This document shows positions 13,470 through 24,175 of a DNA stretch of 64,000 bases, piece after piece (within the stretch, counting starts at the first letter, position 1; each line of letters starts with the position of its first letter). The stretch covers positions 396,142,439 through 396,206,438 of the forward strand of contig NC_081406.1 in NCBI RefSeq assembly GCF_030272615.1, given 5' to 3'. The stretch comes from Cryptomeria japonica (Eukaryota; Streptophyta; Pinopsida; Cupressales; Cupressaceae). The notes under the pieces are model-generated. The model made no database searches. It was not told the DNA's origin and worked only from the letters and a program-made list of their open reading frames with translations. Position numbers and translations under genes: made by a program.

Positions 13470-13903
13470 TTTGATCCAAAATACATTCAATCTTAGGGTT
13501 GAGTGGTGTGGGAAGTCTTTCCATCATGTCTACAATAGGTGAATCAGACTGACCTACAATATTAGAAGTATCATGTGTAACCTTGCATGGAAAATAGTGT
13601 GCCATCTTTGAAAACTGGTCCACCACAACATATTTGTTGTCATACCCTGATTTAGTCCTAGGGAGACCTAAGACAAAGTTCATGTTGACCAAACACCAAG
13701 GTTTGCTAGGGACTAGTAAAGGAGTATAAAGACCTGCATTTGAACTTGTGCCTTTATCCCTTTGACACCACACATTTTGAAACAAATTTCCTCACATCTG
13801 ATTGCATTCTTGGCCAAAAATAGAATCTTCTAACCAACTCAAGTGTCTTATCAAGTCCAAAATGTCTCGATAAACTCCCACAATGCTTTTCTTTGACAAT
13901 ATT
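13470..13903 (-). pseudogene. Chromovirus integrase with internal deletion
   Basis: The zinc-binding N-terminus is present: an H....H pair in HCGSLSRHFGLDKTL and C..C in KCVVCQRDKG. The core starts normally with GLYTPLLVPSKPW, FVLGLPRT and VVVDQFSKMAH. Soon after (about 13560) the frame jumps to a linker and C-terminal sequence ending ILDQ. The rest of the catalytic core, with the second Asp and the Glu, is missing, so several hundred bases have been deleted relative to a usual chromovirus integrase. The enzyme would be inactive. Confidence 0.8.
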
Positions 13904-15860
13904 CTACCTCATTGAGAAATTAGGAATACAAAGTTGACTACCTTTGAAAAGTAAACCTTCTTGAAGCATATGCTCCAAAAAATCAGTATGATACCTTTCA
14001 TTCATAGCTTGACAGACCTCATAAGCCTCTTTTAAATCTGCATCCTCTTGGTACATATTATTCAAAGCATTGATCCCCATGCTTTCCAATTGAATCTCTT
14101 GGATTGCCAATTTCCTCCTACTAAGAGCGTCTGCAACTTTATTTGTCACTCATTTCTTATGCTTGATAGTGAATGTGAAAGATTGAAGGTACTCCATCCA
14201 CTTTATGTGCATGTGATTGAGTTTCTCATGCCTGTTCAAAAAGCTTAGAGCATGGTTATCAGTATATACTACAAATTCCATAGGCAATAGATAATGCCTC
14301 CACTTCCTAAGAGATTGTACCATAGTATACATCTTTAGATCATAGGTTGAATATTTTTTTTTTTCTTCATTTAACTTCTCATTGAAAAAGGCCACAGGTC
14401 TACCCTCATGACTCAAGACTCCTCCTATAGCCTTCTTAGATGCATCACATTCAATAGTGAAAACCTTATGAAAATCAAGGAGGATTAAGATGGGCTGCTC
14501 TGCAATTTTTTTTTTCAAGAACTCAAAAGACTTATTAGCTTCAGCATTCCAAGAAAACTGACACTTTCTTCTACCCTTGATGGTATCTATCATAGGTGCA
14601 CTAACCCCACTGAAATTCTTAATAAAATTTCTATAAAAGCTTGCTAAGCCATGGAATATTTTTACCTCACTTTTAGACCTAGGTGTTGGCCAATTGAGGA
14701 TTGCCTCCACCTTAGATGGATCCATTCTCAAATTACCTTTGGAAATAACAAATCCAAGAAACACTAATTCTTCCTGCAAGAAAACACATTTGTCCAGATT
14801 GATCTTCAATTTCTCCTCATGCAACCTTTTCAACACCAAATCCAAGTGCATTAGATGTTCATTTCTATCTTTACTGAAAATCAATGTATCATCCAAGTAT
14901 ACTACAACAAAATGATTGATAAAGGGCTTAAGAACCTCATTCATTAACCTCATAAATGTGCTAGGGGCATTGGAAAGCCCAAATGGCATTACCATCCACT
15001 CAAATAAGCCTTCATTGGTTTTAAATGTTGTCTTCCATTGGTCTCCATCTCTGATCCTAATTTGGTGATAACCACTTTTCAAGTCTATCTTGGAATAGTA
15101 CTTGGGCCCTCCTAGATAATCCATCAAGTACTCTATTCTCAACATTGGGAATCTATATCTTATTGTTATCTTCTTAATATCCCTAGAATCTGTACACAAT
15201 GTCCATGTTCCTTCTTTCTTAGGAGCTAGCACTTCCAGGACTGCACATGGACTTATACTCTTCCTAAGGAACCCTTTCTCTAGAAATTCTTGGATATGTC
15301 TTGCAACTCTTGCATTTTGCTCAGGGGTCAGTTTGTAGGCTGCCTTATTAGGAAATGTAGCACCTGGTATAAGGTCAATGCAATGACCACTCTCTCTTTG
15401 AGGAGGTAAAGTATCTGTGGTACTGTCTGCAACTATTCCCTTATACTTACCTAGCAGATCTTGAACCTCCTTAGGACCTACTTTCCCCTTTGTCTCTTGA
15501 CTCTTACGCTGCTTCTTAGGTTCATCCTTAGGATTGAAAACTATTTCAAAGAAAGGGGTATCCTTCTCCTTCAAGACTTTCATGAACTCCTTCTCATCTA
15601 CTAGCATAACACTGGTCACAATGTGTGTATCCTTACTATCATCCGGGAGAGGGGTCATGGTGAAGTTACCTCCATTTTTGGTGATGGTATAGACATTCTT
15701 CCTACCCTCATGCCTAGCATCTACATCATATTGCCAAGGCCCACCAAGTAAAAAATGACAAGTATCCATTTCTACCACATCACCTACACTCTATCCTTGT
15801 ATTCACCTATTAAAAACTCTATCCACACTTGCCCACTAATCAAGGCTTGTTGACCTTTGT
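13904..15860 (-). pseudogene. Chromovirus reverse transcriptase and RNase H
   Basis: The largest open piece runs 15778-14150 (542 codons). Reverse transcriptase motifs in order: KIDLKSGYHQIRI, MPFGLSNAPSTFMRLMN, and the catalytic VVYLDDTLIFSK, all intact. RNase H follows: CDASKKAIGGVL with the first Asp, then YDLKMYTMV where the usual Glu is Lys, then YTDNHALSFL. A stop at 14150-14152 separates the RNase H tail and the linker toward integrase (VADALSRR, 14149-13904). Upstream of the ATG at 15778 the same polyprotein continues with a stop, for example SWLNKGQQAL. The RNase H substitution and stops indicate a dead copy, although the polymerase core is still open. Confidence 0.9.
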
Positions 15861-16130
15861 TCAACCAAGAAACCTTATAGGGATGGGGTGAGGTAACCTT
15901 TGCAATTTTGGTTTAGTAACCATTTCAATAGAAGCTATGTTATTTGTGGACCCTGAATCCGCAATGACTTTGCATACCTTGTCTTGTACCTTGCAAGAAG
16001 TTCTAAAAAGAGATTTCCTCTGAGGGGGTTCTTTGGTGGTTGTTATCTTCAAGAGGGTCCTATCAATCATCAAGAGTTCTCCTTGCTCCAGATCTACAGA
16101 CTTTGAAGTTGATGTGTGGTAGGAGGTCAT
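15861..16130 (-). pseudogene. Chromovirus aspartic protease
   Basis: Short piece in the Gag frame with VIADSGSTNNIAS, the D-S-G active site of retropepsins in chromoviruses (usually DSG.THNF or similar). It would cut the Gag-Pol polyprotein. A frameshift lies between this and the reverse transcriptase frame. Confidence 0.8.
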
Positions 16131-16207
16131 ACTTTGACTATCTTCTTCTTGTATTAGATGTTCTCTTCTATCACCTCCCTAGTTGTTATTGCTTAGCTTC
16201 ACTGAAC

Positions 16208-17216
16208 ACTTAAATGATTAATTCCCAACTTGGTTGCATGAAAAACACCTACCGGTGAAGACACTAGGTCCTCTTCCACCAAATCTTCGTCTACCATTCC
16301 CCCTTCTTCCTCTAAAGTTACCTATGTTCCCTGATTATCCTTCATGTTCTTGATGATTGGACTCTCCTTTGGGTTTAGGAGATAGTCCTCTGCCATTGAA
16401 TCTACCCTTACCCGTCAAACTTGCACCTCTTCCTCTACTATTGTGCTCCCCTTTTCTTCTTTGCCTCTCCTCAATCCTAAGTGCCATCGAAAAACACTTG
16501 TGCACTGATTTAGGATTGAACAAACTCAGTTCATCTTGAATACTAAACTTAAGACCATTCATGTACCTTGATAGCTTTTGTGTCTCACTTTCTGGCATCT
16601 TTGCCTTGAGTGACATCTAGTGGAACTCCTTAGTGTAGGTACTGACATCCAAATCCCTTTGCCTTAGGTTTTGTAATCTCTTGTGTAAGATGATCTCATA
16701 GTCCTCAGGTACAAATTGCCTTTTCATCTCTACCACCATCTTTTTCCATGAATTTATAGGCTTCTTTCCTTCTTCATCTCTTTCATTTTGTAGGAAGTTC
16801 CACCAACTAAGAGTTGGACCCTTGATTTTGGATTTATATACTTTCACCCTTTGGTTATTAGGTACCTCCTCACATTCAAAATAATTCACCATTGCTTCTA
16901 TCCAATCCATACATTCTTCTGGATTCATTTTCTTAGAGAATGTAGGTAGTTATGCTCTATTGTCTCTTCTTCTCACCCTATTAAGGGCTTCAACAAATTG
17001 TCTTTGGTCTACCAGCATATGTTGTCTCCCTTCTTCCTCTTCTCCTTCTCCATTAGAGGCTGATGCAACTTTGCCTGATTTTTCTTTCTTCAACTTCTCT
17101 ATCTCTTCCTCCATCTTTTTATTCTTGGCTGCTTGCTCCCTCACTATCTTGGCCAACTCCATGTTTATCATAGGTCTAGTGGGAATCTCCTCACTATTCT
17201 CTATTGTGTCTTCCAT
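16208..17216 (-). pseudogene. Chromovirus Gag
   Basis: One frame from ATG at 17216 with stops at 16950, 16617 and 16335. It starts with MEDTIENSEE and a Lys/Glu-rich coiled coil. The Gag core follows (ECMDWIEAMVNYFECEEVP; KGPTLSWW; YEIILHKRLQNLRQ), then an Arg/Gly-rich stretch. The zinc knuckle near 16208-16250 reads CFSCNQVGN, stop, SFKC: the His is Asn and a stop follows, so nucleic-acid binding through this finger is lost. Confidence 0.88.
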
Positions 17217-17245
17217 TTATTTATCTTTCCCAAGGTTCTTCTGAT

Positions 17246-17257
17246 GCTTTGGTACCA
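17246..17257 (-). other. Primer binding site of chromovirus
   Basis: On the minus strand TGGTACCAAAGC follows the 5' LTR after two bases. It differs from the Met-tRNA site TGGTATCAGAGC at two positions, as expected after decay. Confidence 0.75.
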
Positions 17258-17259
17258 CC

Positions 17260-18711
17260 TAATGCAGAGTTAAGTAGTAGTAGGGTGATAAACCCACACA
17301 CTCTCACTCGTAGATCTTACAATGCCTATTCTTTCTCTCAAGGTCTCAATCCACTCCAATATGAAATAGGTTCTTAACCTTATCTAGGGATGGTAGAACA
17401 CTCCCATTCCCTCCTTAAGAATCATTAAGACCTTCTACAACAATCTTTTGGGAAACAAGATTGGGTATTGGTCTTTGGGGCTTAAATAGGTCTACCGTCT
17501 AGTAGCCCTATTTTGCTGCTTTTTGAGTTTTTCCTCCAAATTATTCCAAACAACCCACCAAAAACATTTGGGTTCTAGATACCCTTTTGGGACTAATATC
17601 AAAGCCAAAAGATTAGACTTCTAACCTATTCCTACACACTTCAACACCTACTTGGTTCTCAAGCCTAATTGATCAAGTTAGGTCTGTTTTACAAAGGTAG
17701 TGTGTATAAATGGGGTCACAGGAAGATTCTAACTCTTTAGTAGGATTCTTCTATATTCCAATGTTCCTAATCCAAAAATTTACTCTTCAGTTCATCATTC
17801 TTCATTGTGTGCACAATGAATTCCTTTCTAGGCTAATCTAAACCCTCAAACAGTTTAGATTAGGGCTTGGTGGTAGGATTACCAAACCAACTCCTCTGCT
17901 CTTTCCCCTTTAAAATATTATAGTACATGCCTCTACCTTGCATTCTACCAATGTCCATTGAATCCCAATGGGTAGATTGCAAGTTAGGGCTCCATTTGTA
18001 TTGTAACCCTAGAAAATGGAGGGTTTTAGACCTGCAGAGAGTAAACCACTTGTAAATTCATCCAAATTCCACTTCAAGAGGTCAAACTAGCTACATTTGA
18101 AAGATGATTCAGGGCACTTTCCAATTAACTCAGTGTTTCATCACAAGATTTCACACCCTATACGGACAGTATGGAAAACTATCACTGTTATGGCAAAACC
18201 AAATTTGTTCTATTCACTTTCTCCACCAAACTTTACAAAACTCTCCAACAACCTTCCCAATGGTTGTTCAAACATATATAGACCCTCCTCAACATCCATA
18301 ACTAACATTTGAATATTTATGAACATTAGAGGGGTAGTTGTCATCCTACCAGCAACTTTTCAAAGTTGCTTGACAACAAAATGCAACATTTTTGTAACTT
18401 GGACAATATTGGAAAATTAAGAACTTAAGCCTTATGGGAAAAACTCCAATGTCATTATTTGACTCCATACACCTAAGAAAACATCCTAGACCTATCAACA
18501 CTAAAATCCAAATTCTAACCCTTCATGGTCTAATAGACCTCTAGGTTTATATGCTCACCTAAGAGATTATTGACCATACAAATAGGCATTTTATTACATC
18601 AAGGGTGATCTTTGAGATCTAACCCATTTTTGCAACAAAATAGACACAAGACACTCACTAGACACCCCTAAGCCATGAAAATACTATGATAAGTAGAGGT
18701 GCCCTACACCA
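17260..18711 (-). repeat. 5' LTR of nested chromovirus (1452 bp)
   Basis: Partner of 11846-13298. On the minus strand it begins TGGTGTAGGGC. Its other end reads TA where the partner has TG on the plus strand, a single transition. Confidence 0.88.
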
Positions 18712-18862
18712 GGCACTCTCAGAAACCTCAATGACCTTCTTCTTTCCTTTGGAACTAGAACCCTCCATATTTGAATCCATCAAGCAATCTAAAATTCAAA
18801 TTTTTTGCAGTTTAGTTTCGTTTCAATCTCTCTGTTTGCCTTAATCTCTTTGTTCTACAAAT

Positions 18863-18874
18863 TCCTTTATAAAT
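18863..18874 (-). promoter_or_regulatory. TATA box in LTR, copy 1
   Basis: The minus strand reads ATTTATAAAGGA about 85 bases upstream of the LTR frame start (18780). The equivalent site in the other LTR reads TATATAAAGG. Position and conservation fit the LTR promoter. Confidence 0.55.
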
Positions 18875-19039
18875 ACTTCCATATATAGATTTAATACATC
18901 AGGAGCATTTACTCAATTGAAATGGTGCTATGATTTTCCTCGTGCAAGCGTAGACCTATCTGTTGCCTGTATTTAATAATGGTGGGTGGATTCGTTAAAA
19001 TCACATTTTGCAATGGCTAGTCGGCATAACCCCTCCCGC

Positions 19040-20105
19040 TGATTCAATCACTTGGCGCCACCCATATTTTTGATCAACATAGGTCTCCCTGATCACTCCA
19101 TCAAGTATCGACGTAGCTCATTTACCCTCATTCAGATGGTTATAACTTCCCTGATAGCTCCGCCTTCTAGCTACACTTTTCTTTCACCTTTATGTCACAT
19201 CAGCGTAGGTCATTCTAATGTATCCTCCTTCTATTCCTCCGTGGCATGCTGCCCATCAAGTATCAACATAGCTCCACATATGCTCCTTTGATGGCTTAAG
19301 TTATCCCGATGAGTCCTACTTCATAGCCTGCATCTCATTTGTTACATCGGGTCACCTTATCGAGTATCGGAACAACTCATTTTATGTTTAACTGGTGACC
19401 TGATACCCTCGCCTTCACACTTGTGTATCTTTTTACTTCTCCGGTCTATTGACATATGTTTACCCAATGGGAGCTCCTTGTTTGCACCTATCTCTTCTTT
19501 CTCATCGGGTATTGGTGTAATGAAAATGGTCTCCTCCCGATGTGACAATGATATCCCGATGACTTTGACTTTGATTGGTGTAACTTATCCCAATCAAGTC
19601 TCCTTCTTTGTGCCTAGCTTGTCTTTCTCATTGGGTATCGGTATAACTTAAAACACCTCTCCCTGATGGTTTTAAGTTACCCCGATGAATTAGTATTCTC
19701 CTCCTTTTTGTATTGCCTCATTGGAGTAGGTCAGACTAATAACACCGCCTTCACCATCTAGTCCATCGGGTATCGGGGTAGTGTAAGATGACACTTTCCG
19801 ATGACCCAATGATATCATCAACAAGTATTCTGCTCCATCTAACATCGGCATAAGTTCTGCCGATAACCTCATCGGGTGTCGGGGTAACTTTTTCCCTGTG
19901 CCTCTAATAGTGAACACTATGTCGATGACTTCACCTTCTTGTTGTGCTATTGGTGTAGCTTTTCCCGATGGATTACTAACTCTCCCAACTTCTTTCTACC
20001 GATCGCGCCTTGAGAAAATGCCATCAAACTCATCGGTGTGATTTTTTCTAATCAACACACACCTTTTTCTCCTTAAGCAATCTTATCAGGGTGACTTACA
20101 CTGAT
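19040..20105 (-). promoter_or_regulatory. U3 repeat field of CCGATGA/TCATCGG words, copy 1
   Basis: About 1 kb in the U3 is crowded with short words such as CCCGATGA, CATCGGGT, ATCGGGGTA and TGCCGAT on both strands, spaced irregularly 20 to 80 bases apart. The surrounding DNA is AT-rich and poor in CG. The same field occurs in the other LTR at 31540-32605. It could be a cluster of factor-binding sites or a decayed tandem array. Confidence 0.55.
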
Positions 20106-20486
20106 AAACATAATTTTATATTTCATGAAGAGAAGGCTTTCTTTCACAAATGTGACTCTCCACAACCATGCTAATGGACTTCTAGGGCATTGAAAACATC
20201 TTTGAATGCACTCATGACCCTGCTTCTATGATGAACCCTAAAATATTCTCTTGCTATGCAAAGACTATCATGATGAAGGTTATCACAATGTCATCATACC
20301 TAATGCCATCCCTTAATATGCCCAGGTGATACTTGTTCATGTAGATTCAGGCTACATTTGGATTCCTTTGATACAACAACATATCTCCTGCACATGCAAT
20401 CTGGTAGTAAATGCCCTCATGATGAAAATATACATATAAGACATCAATAGATAGCACAAAATATTTTTGCAAAATATGTGCTAATA

Positions 20487-20625
20487 GTGGCTCTTTCTGA
20501 GGATGTATGTCCTTTTTAGGGACATAGCAAGATCTCAACGATCTCTGGAAAGTAGACCAAAAATTAATAGAAACAAAAAACAAAGGAAAACTACACTACT
20601 ATAGTACAAGAATACTCCCTTCTCC
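20487..20625 (-). other. 3' untranslated region and weak polypurine tract
   Basis: Between the integrase stop and the 3' LTR. On the minus strand CAGAAAGAGCCAC precedes the LTR. This is a poor polypurine tract, either mutated or short. Confidence 0.45.
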
Positions 20626-21975
20626 TTAAAAGAAAAAATGCTTGAGATACTGAGCATGTACTAGAAATTCCCGAATTTCACCCTCAGTGTTTTGCAAGAA
20701 ATATGAATTTTCTCCTCCTTTATCCATGATGATGTATGGCCCTATCCAAAGTGCTTCAAATTTTCCATGCTTGCCCTTGTCCTGGTCTTTTGCATTTCAC
20801 TTGAGCACCCACTCTCCTTCTTCAAAAGTCCTATCAAAAGCCTTCTTGTCATGTAATGCTTTCACCATTTTCTGCCTCTGTATATTTTGTTCCTGAGCCT
20901 CTCTTCTGTACTCATCCAATTCAACCAACTGGACCAGCCTGTCTTCCATGAAATCAACTTCTTCTAAATATTCCTTTGAAATAAATTTATATACCGGGAG
21001 TAGGTTGTTTAAAGACAACCTTACTTCTTTACCATAAACAAGTTGATAAGGAGCAAACCTTGTGGATTTCTTGATCGTTACCCTATCTGCCCATGCTGCC
21101 AAATTCAACTTTGAGTCCCATGCAAATTTGTTGTAACCTAACGTCCTTTTAATAATTTTTAACAAGTTTTTGTTACTAGATTTTTCTTGTCCATTCCCTT
21201 GGGGATGATAAGGTGATGAATATGAAAAAGTGATTCCATAATTTTCACAAAAATCAACAAACTCTTTGGATCTAAAACACATCCCATTATCTACAACAAT
21301 CTTGTGGGGCACCCCAAATCTTGTCAAGATATTTTCCAAAAGAAATTTTGTTACCACCTTACTTGTAGCCTGCCTTGTAGGAATTGCCTCTACCCATTTG
21401 GTAAAGTAATCAGTGGCTACCATAATCCATTTGTGTCCTCCACTGGATTTATTTGAAATTTCTCCTATGAAATCAATATCCCACATCTGAAAAGGTTCCT
21501 CAGTTTGCATGGGTCTAAGTGGAAGAGCTCCATCATATTTAAGCTTTCCTGAAATTTTTTGGCAAGCCTCACATTTTCTAATATAAGTATGACAATCCTT
21601 AAAGACTTGTGGCCAATAGTAACTGACATTTAGTATTTTATGGGCAATGGTCTTTGCTGAAAAATGTCCCCCATATACACCTTCATGCAATTCTTTTAAA
21701 ACAAATTGTGCTTGATGAACATTCAAACAAAATAAAAGGATACCATCCCTGTTTTTCTAATATAAATCACCCTTAAGCAATACATACCTAGATGCTTGGA
21801 GCTTAAGTGTTCTTTTTTTATTATCATTTAAATCCTTTGGATACTTCATGTGTTTTAAATAATAGACAATATTCTTGTACCAAGGACACATTTCAATGCT
21901 TATTTGAGCCTCTTCCAACTCTACCTGATTTATTTGTGTTACCTCCAAATTTGATTCAGCCATCAGTTTAGCCAA
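20626..21975 (-). pseudogene. Integrase of giant-LTR element
   Basis: The longest open piece is 21726-20797. The zinc-binding domain has H...(G)GHFSAKTIAHKIL, YYWP and C..CQ. In the catalytic core the first Asp is in MWDIDFIGE and the second in IVVDNGMCF. At the third site the family pattern GQ-A-E-SSNK reads GQEKSSNK, so the catalytic Glu position is Lys. The C-terminal GPY/F-type motif (LWIGPYI) is present beyond a stop at 20797, up to TAA at 20626. An N-terminal extension (21975-21757) with LMAES and VLLKGDLY matches the spacer between RNase H and integrase. No chromodomain, as expected for the Tat/Athila side of Ty3/gypsy. Confidence 0.9.
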
Positions 21976-22482
21976 ACCATGGCCTCTTACCAGTTTAGTA
22001 ATCTAGATGTCAATGTTGAACTCCTGTATTTGATTGATCCACCTGCATCTTCTCCTAGTAGTTTCAGTCAGCCTAAAAATATCCTTAACTACTTCATTAG
22101 GATCATAGGCAATGATATTAGCTCCCACTAAGTATGGTCTAAAAGATTTTATAGCTTTTACTAAGGCACATGCTTGTTTCTCATTTATATCATAATTTAA
22201 TTCAGAATCTTGTAGTGTTTTGCTAAAGAACGCCACTGGTTCATGATCTTCATCATTCTTTTGTAACATAACCGCAACAATAGTATGAAATGAAGCAAAA
22301 GAAAATACTTGAAAAGGTTTAGAGAAATCATGAGATTTAAGTACATGTGCTTCTTTGATGGCCCTTTTAATGTTCACAAAGGCCTCAATTTCTTCATTAG
22401 TCCATTTTATCTCTGCACCCTTTTTCAACATCTTTGCAATAGGTTTTATAATCTCAGAAAAAATTGACACAAATCTTGTCAC
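21976..22482 (-). pseudogene. Native RNase H domain, degenerate
   Basis: Connection and RNase H region after reverse transcriptase: IKPIAKMLKKG, then FSFASFHTIVAVMLQKND, VAFFSKTLQDSELNYD and NEKQACALVKAIK. In ordinary Ty3/gypsy RNase H the first catalytic Asp lies in a (D/S)ASD..(I/L)G..L pattern. Here ASFHT has Phe at the expected Asp. The Glu in NEKQ remains. Loss of active residues here fits an element that uses its second, archaeal-type RNase H (23690-24175) instead. I infer the function change; it is not proven. Confidence 0.8.
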
Positions 22483-23476
22483 AAAATTAATTTATCCAAA
22501 TAATGATTGAATGGATTTGTCTATTTTAGGAATCTGAATTTTATCAATGGCTGCAATTCTCTCAGGGTCAATTCTTACTCCATCTTTAAATACAATATAA
22601 CCCAACAATTTACCTTTGGTGACTCCAAAATGACTTTGTTAGGATTTGAAGAAATACCATATTCTAGTGCTCTGATGAAAATCTTTTCTAGATCATTACA
22701 GTGGTTTTTTGCTTTCTTGGAATATGTTGTCAAATCATCCTGGTATACAACTAAAATATAATCAATGAGGCCTTCAAAGGCTACATCCATGGCCCTTTGA
22801 AAAGTAGTTGCGGAATCGATAAGTCTGAATGGCATCCTGGCATACACATATATGCCCCATCATGTAGTGAAAGTTGTTTTGTATTTTTCTGATTCCTTGA
22901 CCTTCACTTGGTTGTAACTAGAGAATCCATCCATCATAGAAAGTAGCTCATTCCCTGTTACTTTCTGTAGCAAAGGTTCCATGTTAGGCAGAGCATAATT
23001 ATCTTTAAAGATGATATATTTAAGTTTCTAAAGTCTACACATAATCTGATATCACCATTCTTCTTTCGAACAAGTACCAAGTTTGACACCCATGTGGAGT
23101 GCCTTATAGGCTCTATAATCCCCACATTTCTCATCTTCATCAACTCTTCCTTCATTTTGGGAGCCAATGTGGGATTTATAGGCCTTTAATTTTTCCTAGA
23201 TGGTTTTGCATCTGGCTTTAGTTGGATCTCATGCTGGAACAAATCCTCTCTGTATGCCTTGAGGTCATCATATGACCAAGCAAAAACATGTCTGTATTTT
23301 CTTAACAGAATGACCAATGCAGCTCTAATTTTTGGTGTAAGCTTCTTCCCAGTGTAAACATCTCTGGGGTTGTTTTCACTTCCCAAGTTTATTTTCTCTA
23401 CTTCTTCACAATTTCTAGTGTTGGGCCTGGAATTTGCCATGTCTTTATTGTCAAACAACCTCTCTAGTTCCACCAA
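22483..23476 (-). pseudogene. Reverse transcriptase of giant-LTR element
   Basis: Spread over three frames with several stops. N-terminal approach: YRHVFAWSYDDLKAYREDLF, then GIIEPIRHSTWVSNLVLVRK and NGDIRLCVDFRNLN, which are the usual first motifs. After a damaged stretch (22850-22960) come MPFRLIDSATTFQRAMD and VVYQDDLTTYSKK. The catalytic box is normally Y-L-D-D; here it is Y-Q-D-D, with both Asp retained. FG in MPFGL is FR. Clearly a reverse transcriptase, clearly inactive. Confidence 0.9.
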
Positions 23477-23689
23477 CCCTTTTGGAATATTGTTTGTTTT
23501 AAGCTAGAGAATGTCTTTCCTGAACAGAGACCCCTTACCATTCTCCTCTTCCACATATGCATTCCAATCCATGTGTTGGCCCTCATACCAATCCTCACAA
23601 AATAAGAACTTCAGAAGATCCCTGCCATCATGAAATATCTACCAGTTCTTTATGTTATCTGGTATTGCAAGTCTAATTTTTATTTAAAC
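23477..23689 (-). other. Linker between the extra RNase H and reverse transcriptase
   Basis: Minus-strand translation gives readable linker sequence with stops, for example HMDWNAYVEEENGKG. No domain recognised. Its presence shows that the extra RNase H belongs to the same polyprotein. Confidence 0.5.
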
Positions 23690-24175
23690 TTGGGTAATGT
23701 CATCGAAAGGAATATCATTATGTTTAATTGCTAGGTTAACCATAAAATCAGCTAGAAAATTGTTAGATCTTTCAATCCATGTTATAGAAAATGCATCAAA
23801 AAATTCAATAGAGTCTCACACCTCATTTATGTAATTTCGAAGCCTTACATTTTTAGTAGCAAACTTTTCCCTTACTTGAGATACAACTAACTCTGAATCA
23901 CCATAAACTATTAGTAGTTTGATACCATGTTTATTTGCTATTCTAAGACCTAGAAAGAGTGCTTCATACTCAACAACATTGTTTGTACATTCAAAGGCTA
24001 ACAAAAAAGAATATTTGAATGATCTCCCATTAGGGGAAATAAAAACCACACCAACTCCATTTCCTTCTTTACTGCAAGCACCATCAAATTGTATTTTCCA
24101 AATTTTATCCTTATTTGCTTCAATAGTATCTTCAAACTTATTAGTTTTGCATTGAATGGGTTTAGAAATACTCAC
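23690..24175 (-). pseudogene. Archaeal-type RNase H between protease and RT
   Basis: The open piece 24175-23816 begins before WKIQFDGACSKEGNGVGVV (first Asp in FDGA), continues with NVVEYEALFLGLRIA (Glu), and VYGDSELVVSQV (second Asp). After one stop at 23816-23818 the same frame continues with RSNNFLADFMVNLA, where NxxAD is the usual last acidic site. This is the RNase HI type called archaeal-like (aRNH), acquired by Tat-lineage gypsy elements. It would remove RNA from RNA:DNA hybrids during reverse transcription. In the best-known angiosperm Tat elements it sits between native RNase H and integrase. Here it lies between protease and reverse transcriptase. Confidence 0.88.

Larger units (their letters stand above)
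11846..18711 (-). mobile_element. Nested Ty3/gypsy chromovirus
   Basis: Inserted into the LTR frame of the giant element. LTRs of 1453 bp (11846-13298) and 1452 bp (17260-18711). Target duplication GGAAC (11841-11845) / GGCAC (18712-18716). The uninterrupted LTR reads GTCAC at the same place (31220-31224), confirming the empty site. The internal region of 3961 bp encodes Gag, protease, reverse transcriptase, RNase H, a shortened integrase and a chromodomain on the minus strand. The integrase sequence (GLYTPLLVPSKPW, then FVLGLPRT and VVVDQFSKMAH) and the chromodomain place it in the chromovirus branch (Tekay/Reina-like). Its age must be less than that of the host LTR. Confidence 0.92.
8965..18780 (-). 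pseudogene. LTR-encoded long frame, copy 1, interrupted
   Basis: Unknown protein encoded inside the LTR in the sense of the element. ATG at 18780 gives MDSNMEGSSSKGKKK, then a basic/Ser-rich start. The frame is cut after about 23 codons by the chromovirus (11846-18711), resumes at 11845 and ends with DGQS and TAA at 8965-8967. Visible parts: a mainly hydrophobic/aromatic N-terminal half (LFYGRPKGLWP; APYVLPKF; NAHHFGGAHKKVFLPG), an acidic/charged middle, then a probable coiled coil (ESKLKKKCEELHKENKKLKE, near 9520-9560). Without the insertion it would be about 978 codons. Stops and frameshifts occur throughout, but at different places than in copy 2, so the ancestor was open. No family assigned. 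A distant relation to plant transposon-associated globular domains is possible. Confidence 0.7.
7933..20486 (-). repeat. 3' LTR of giant-LTR element, split by nested insertion
   Basis: Matches 27313-32984 along its whole length once the insertion at 11846-18711 and its duplicated pentamer are removed, leaving about 5.68 kb. It begins TGTTGGTTCCC on the plus strand. On the minus strand it starts TATTAGCAC where the 5' LTR has TGTTAGCAC, so the terminal TG has mutated. The stretch 7933-8964 (U5 side, downstream of the LTR frame) shows no coding signal. Confidence 0.9.

Noticed and set aside
19040-20105. CRISPR-like array of short repeats
   Set aside because: Words are on both strands, of varying length and spacing, in a plant LTR. 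No conserved direct repeat or spacer structure.
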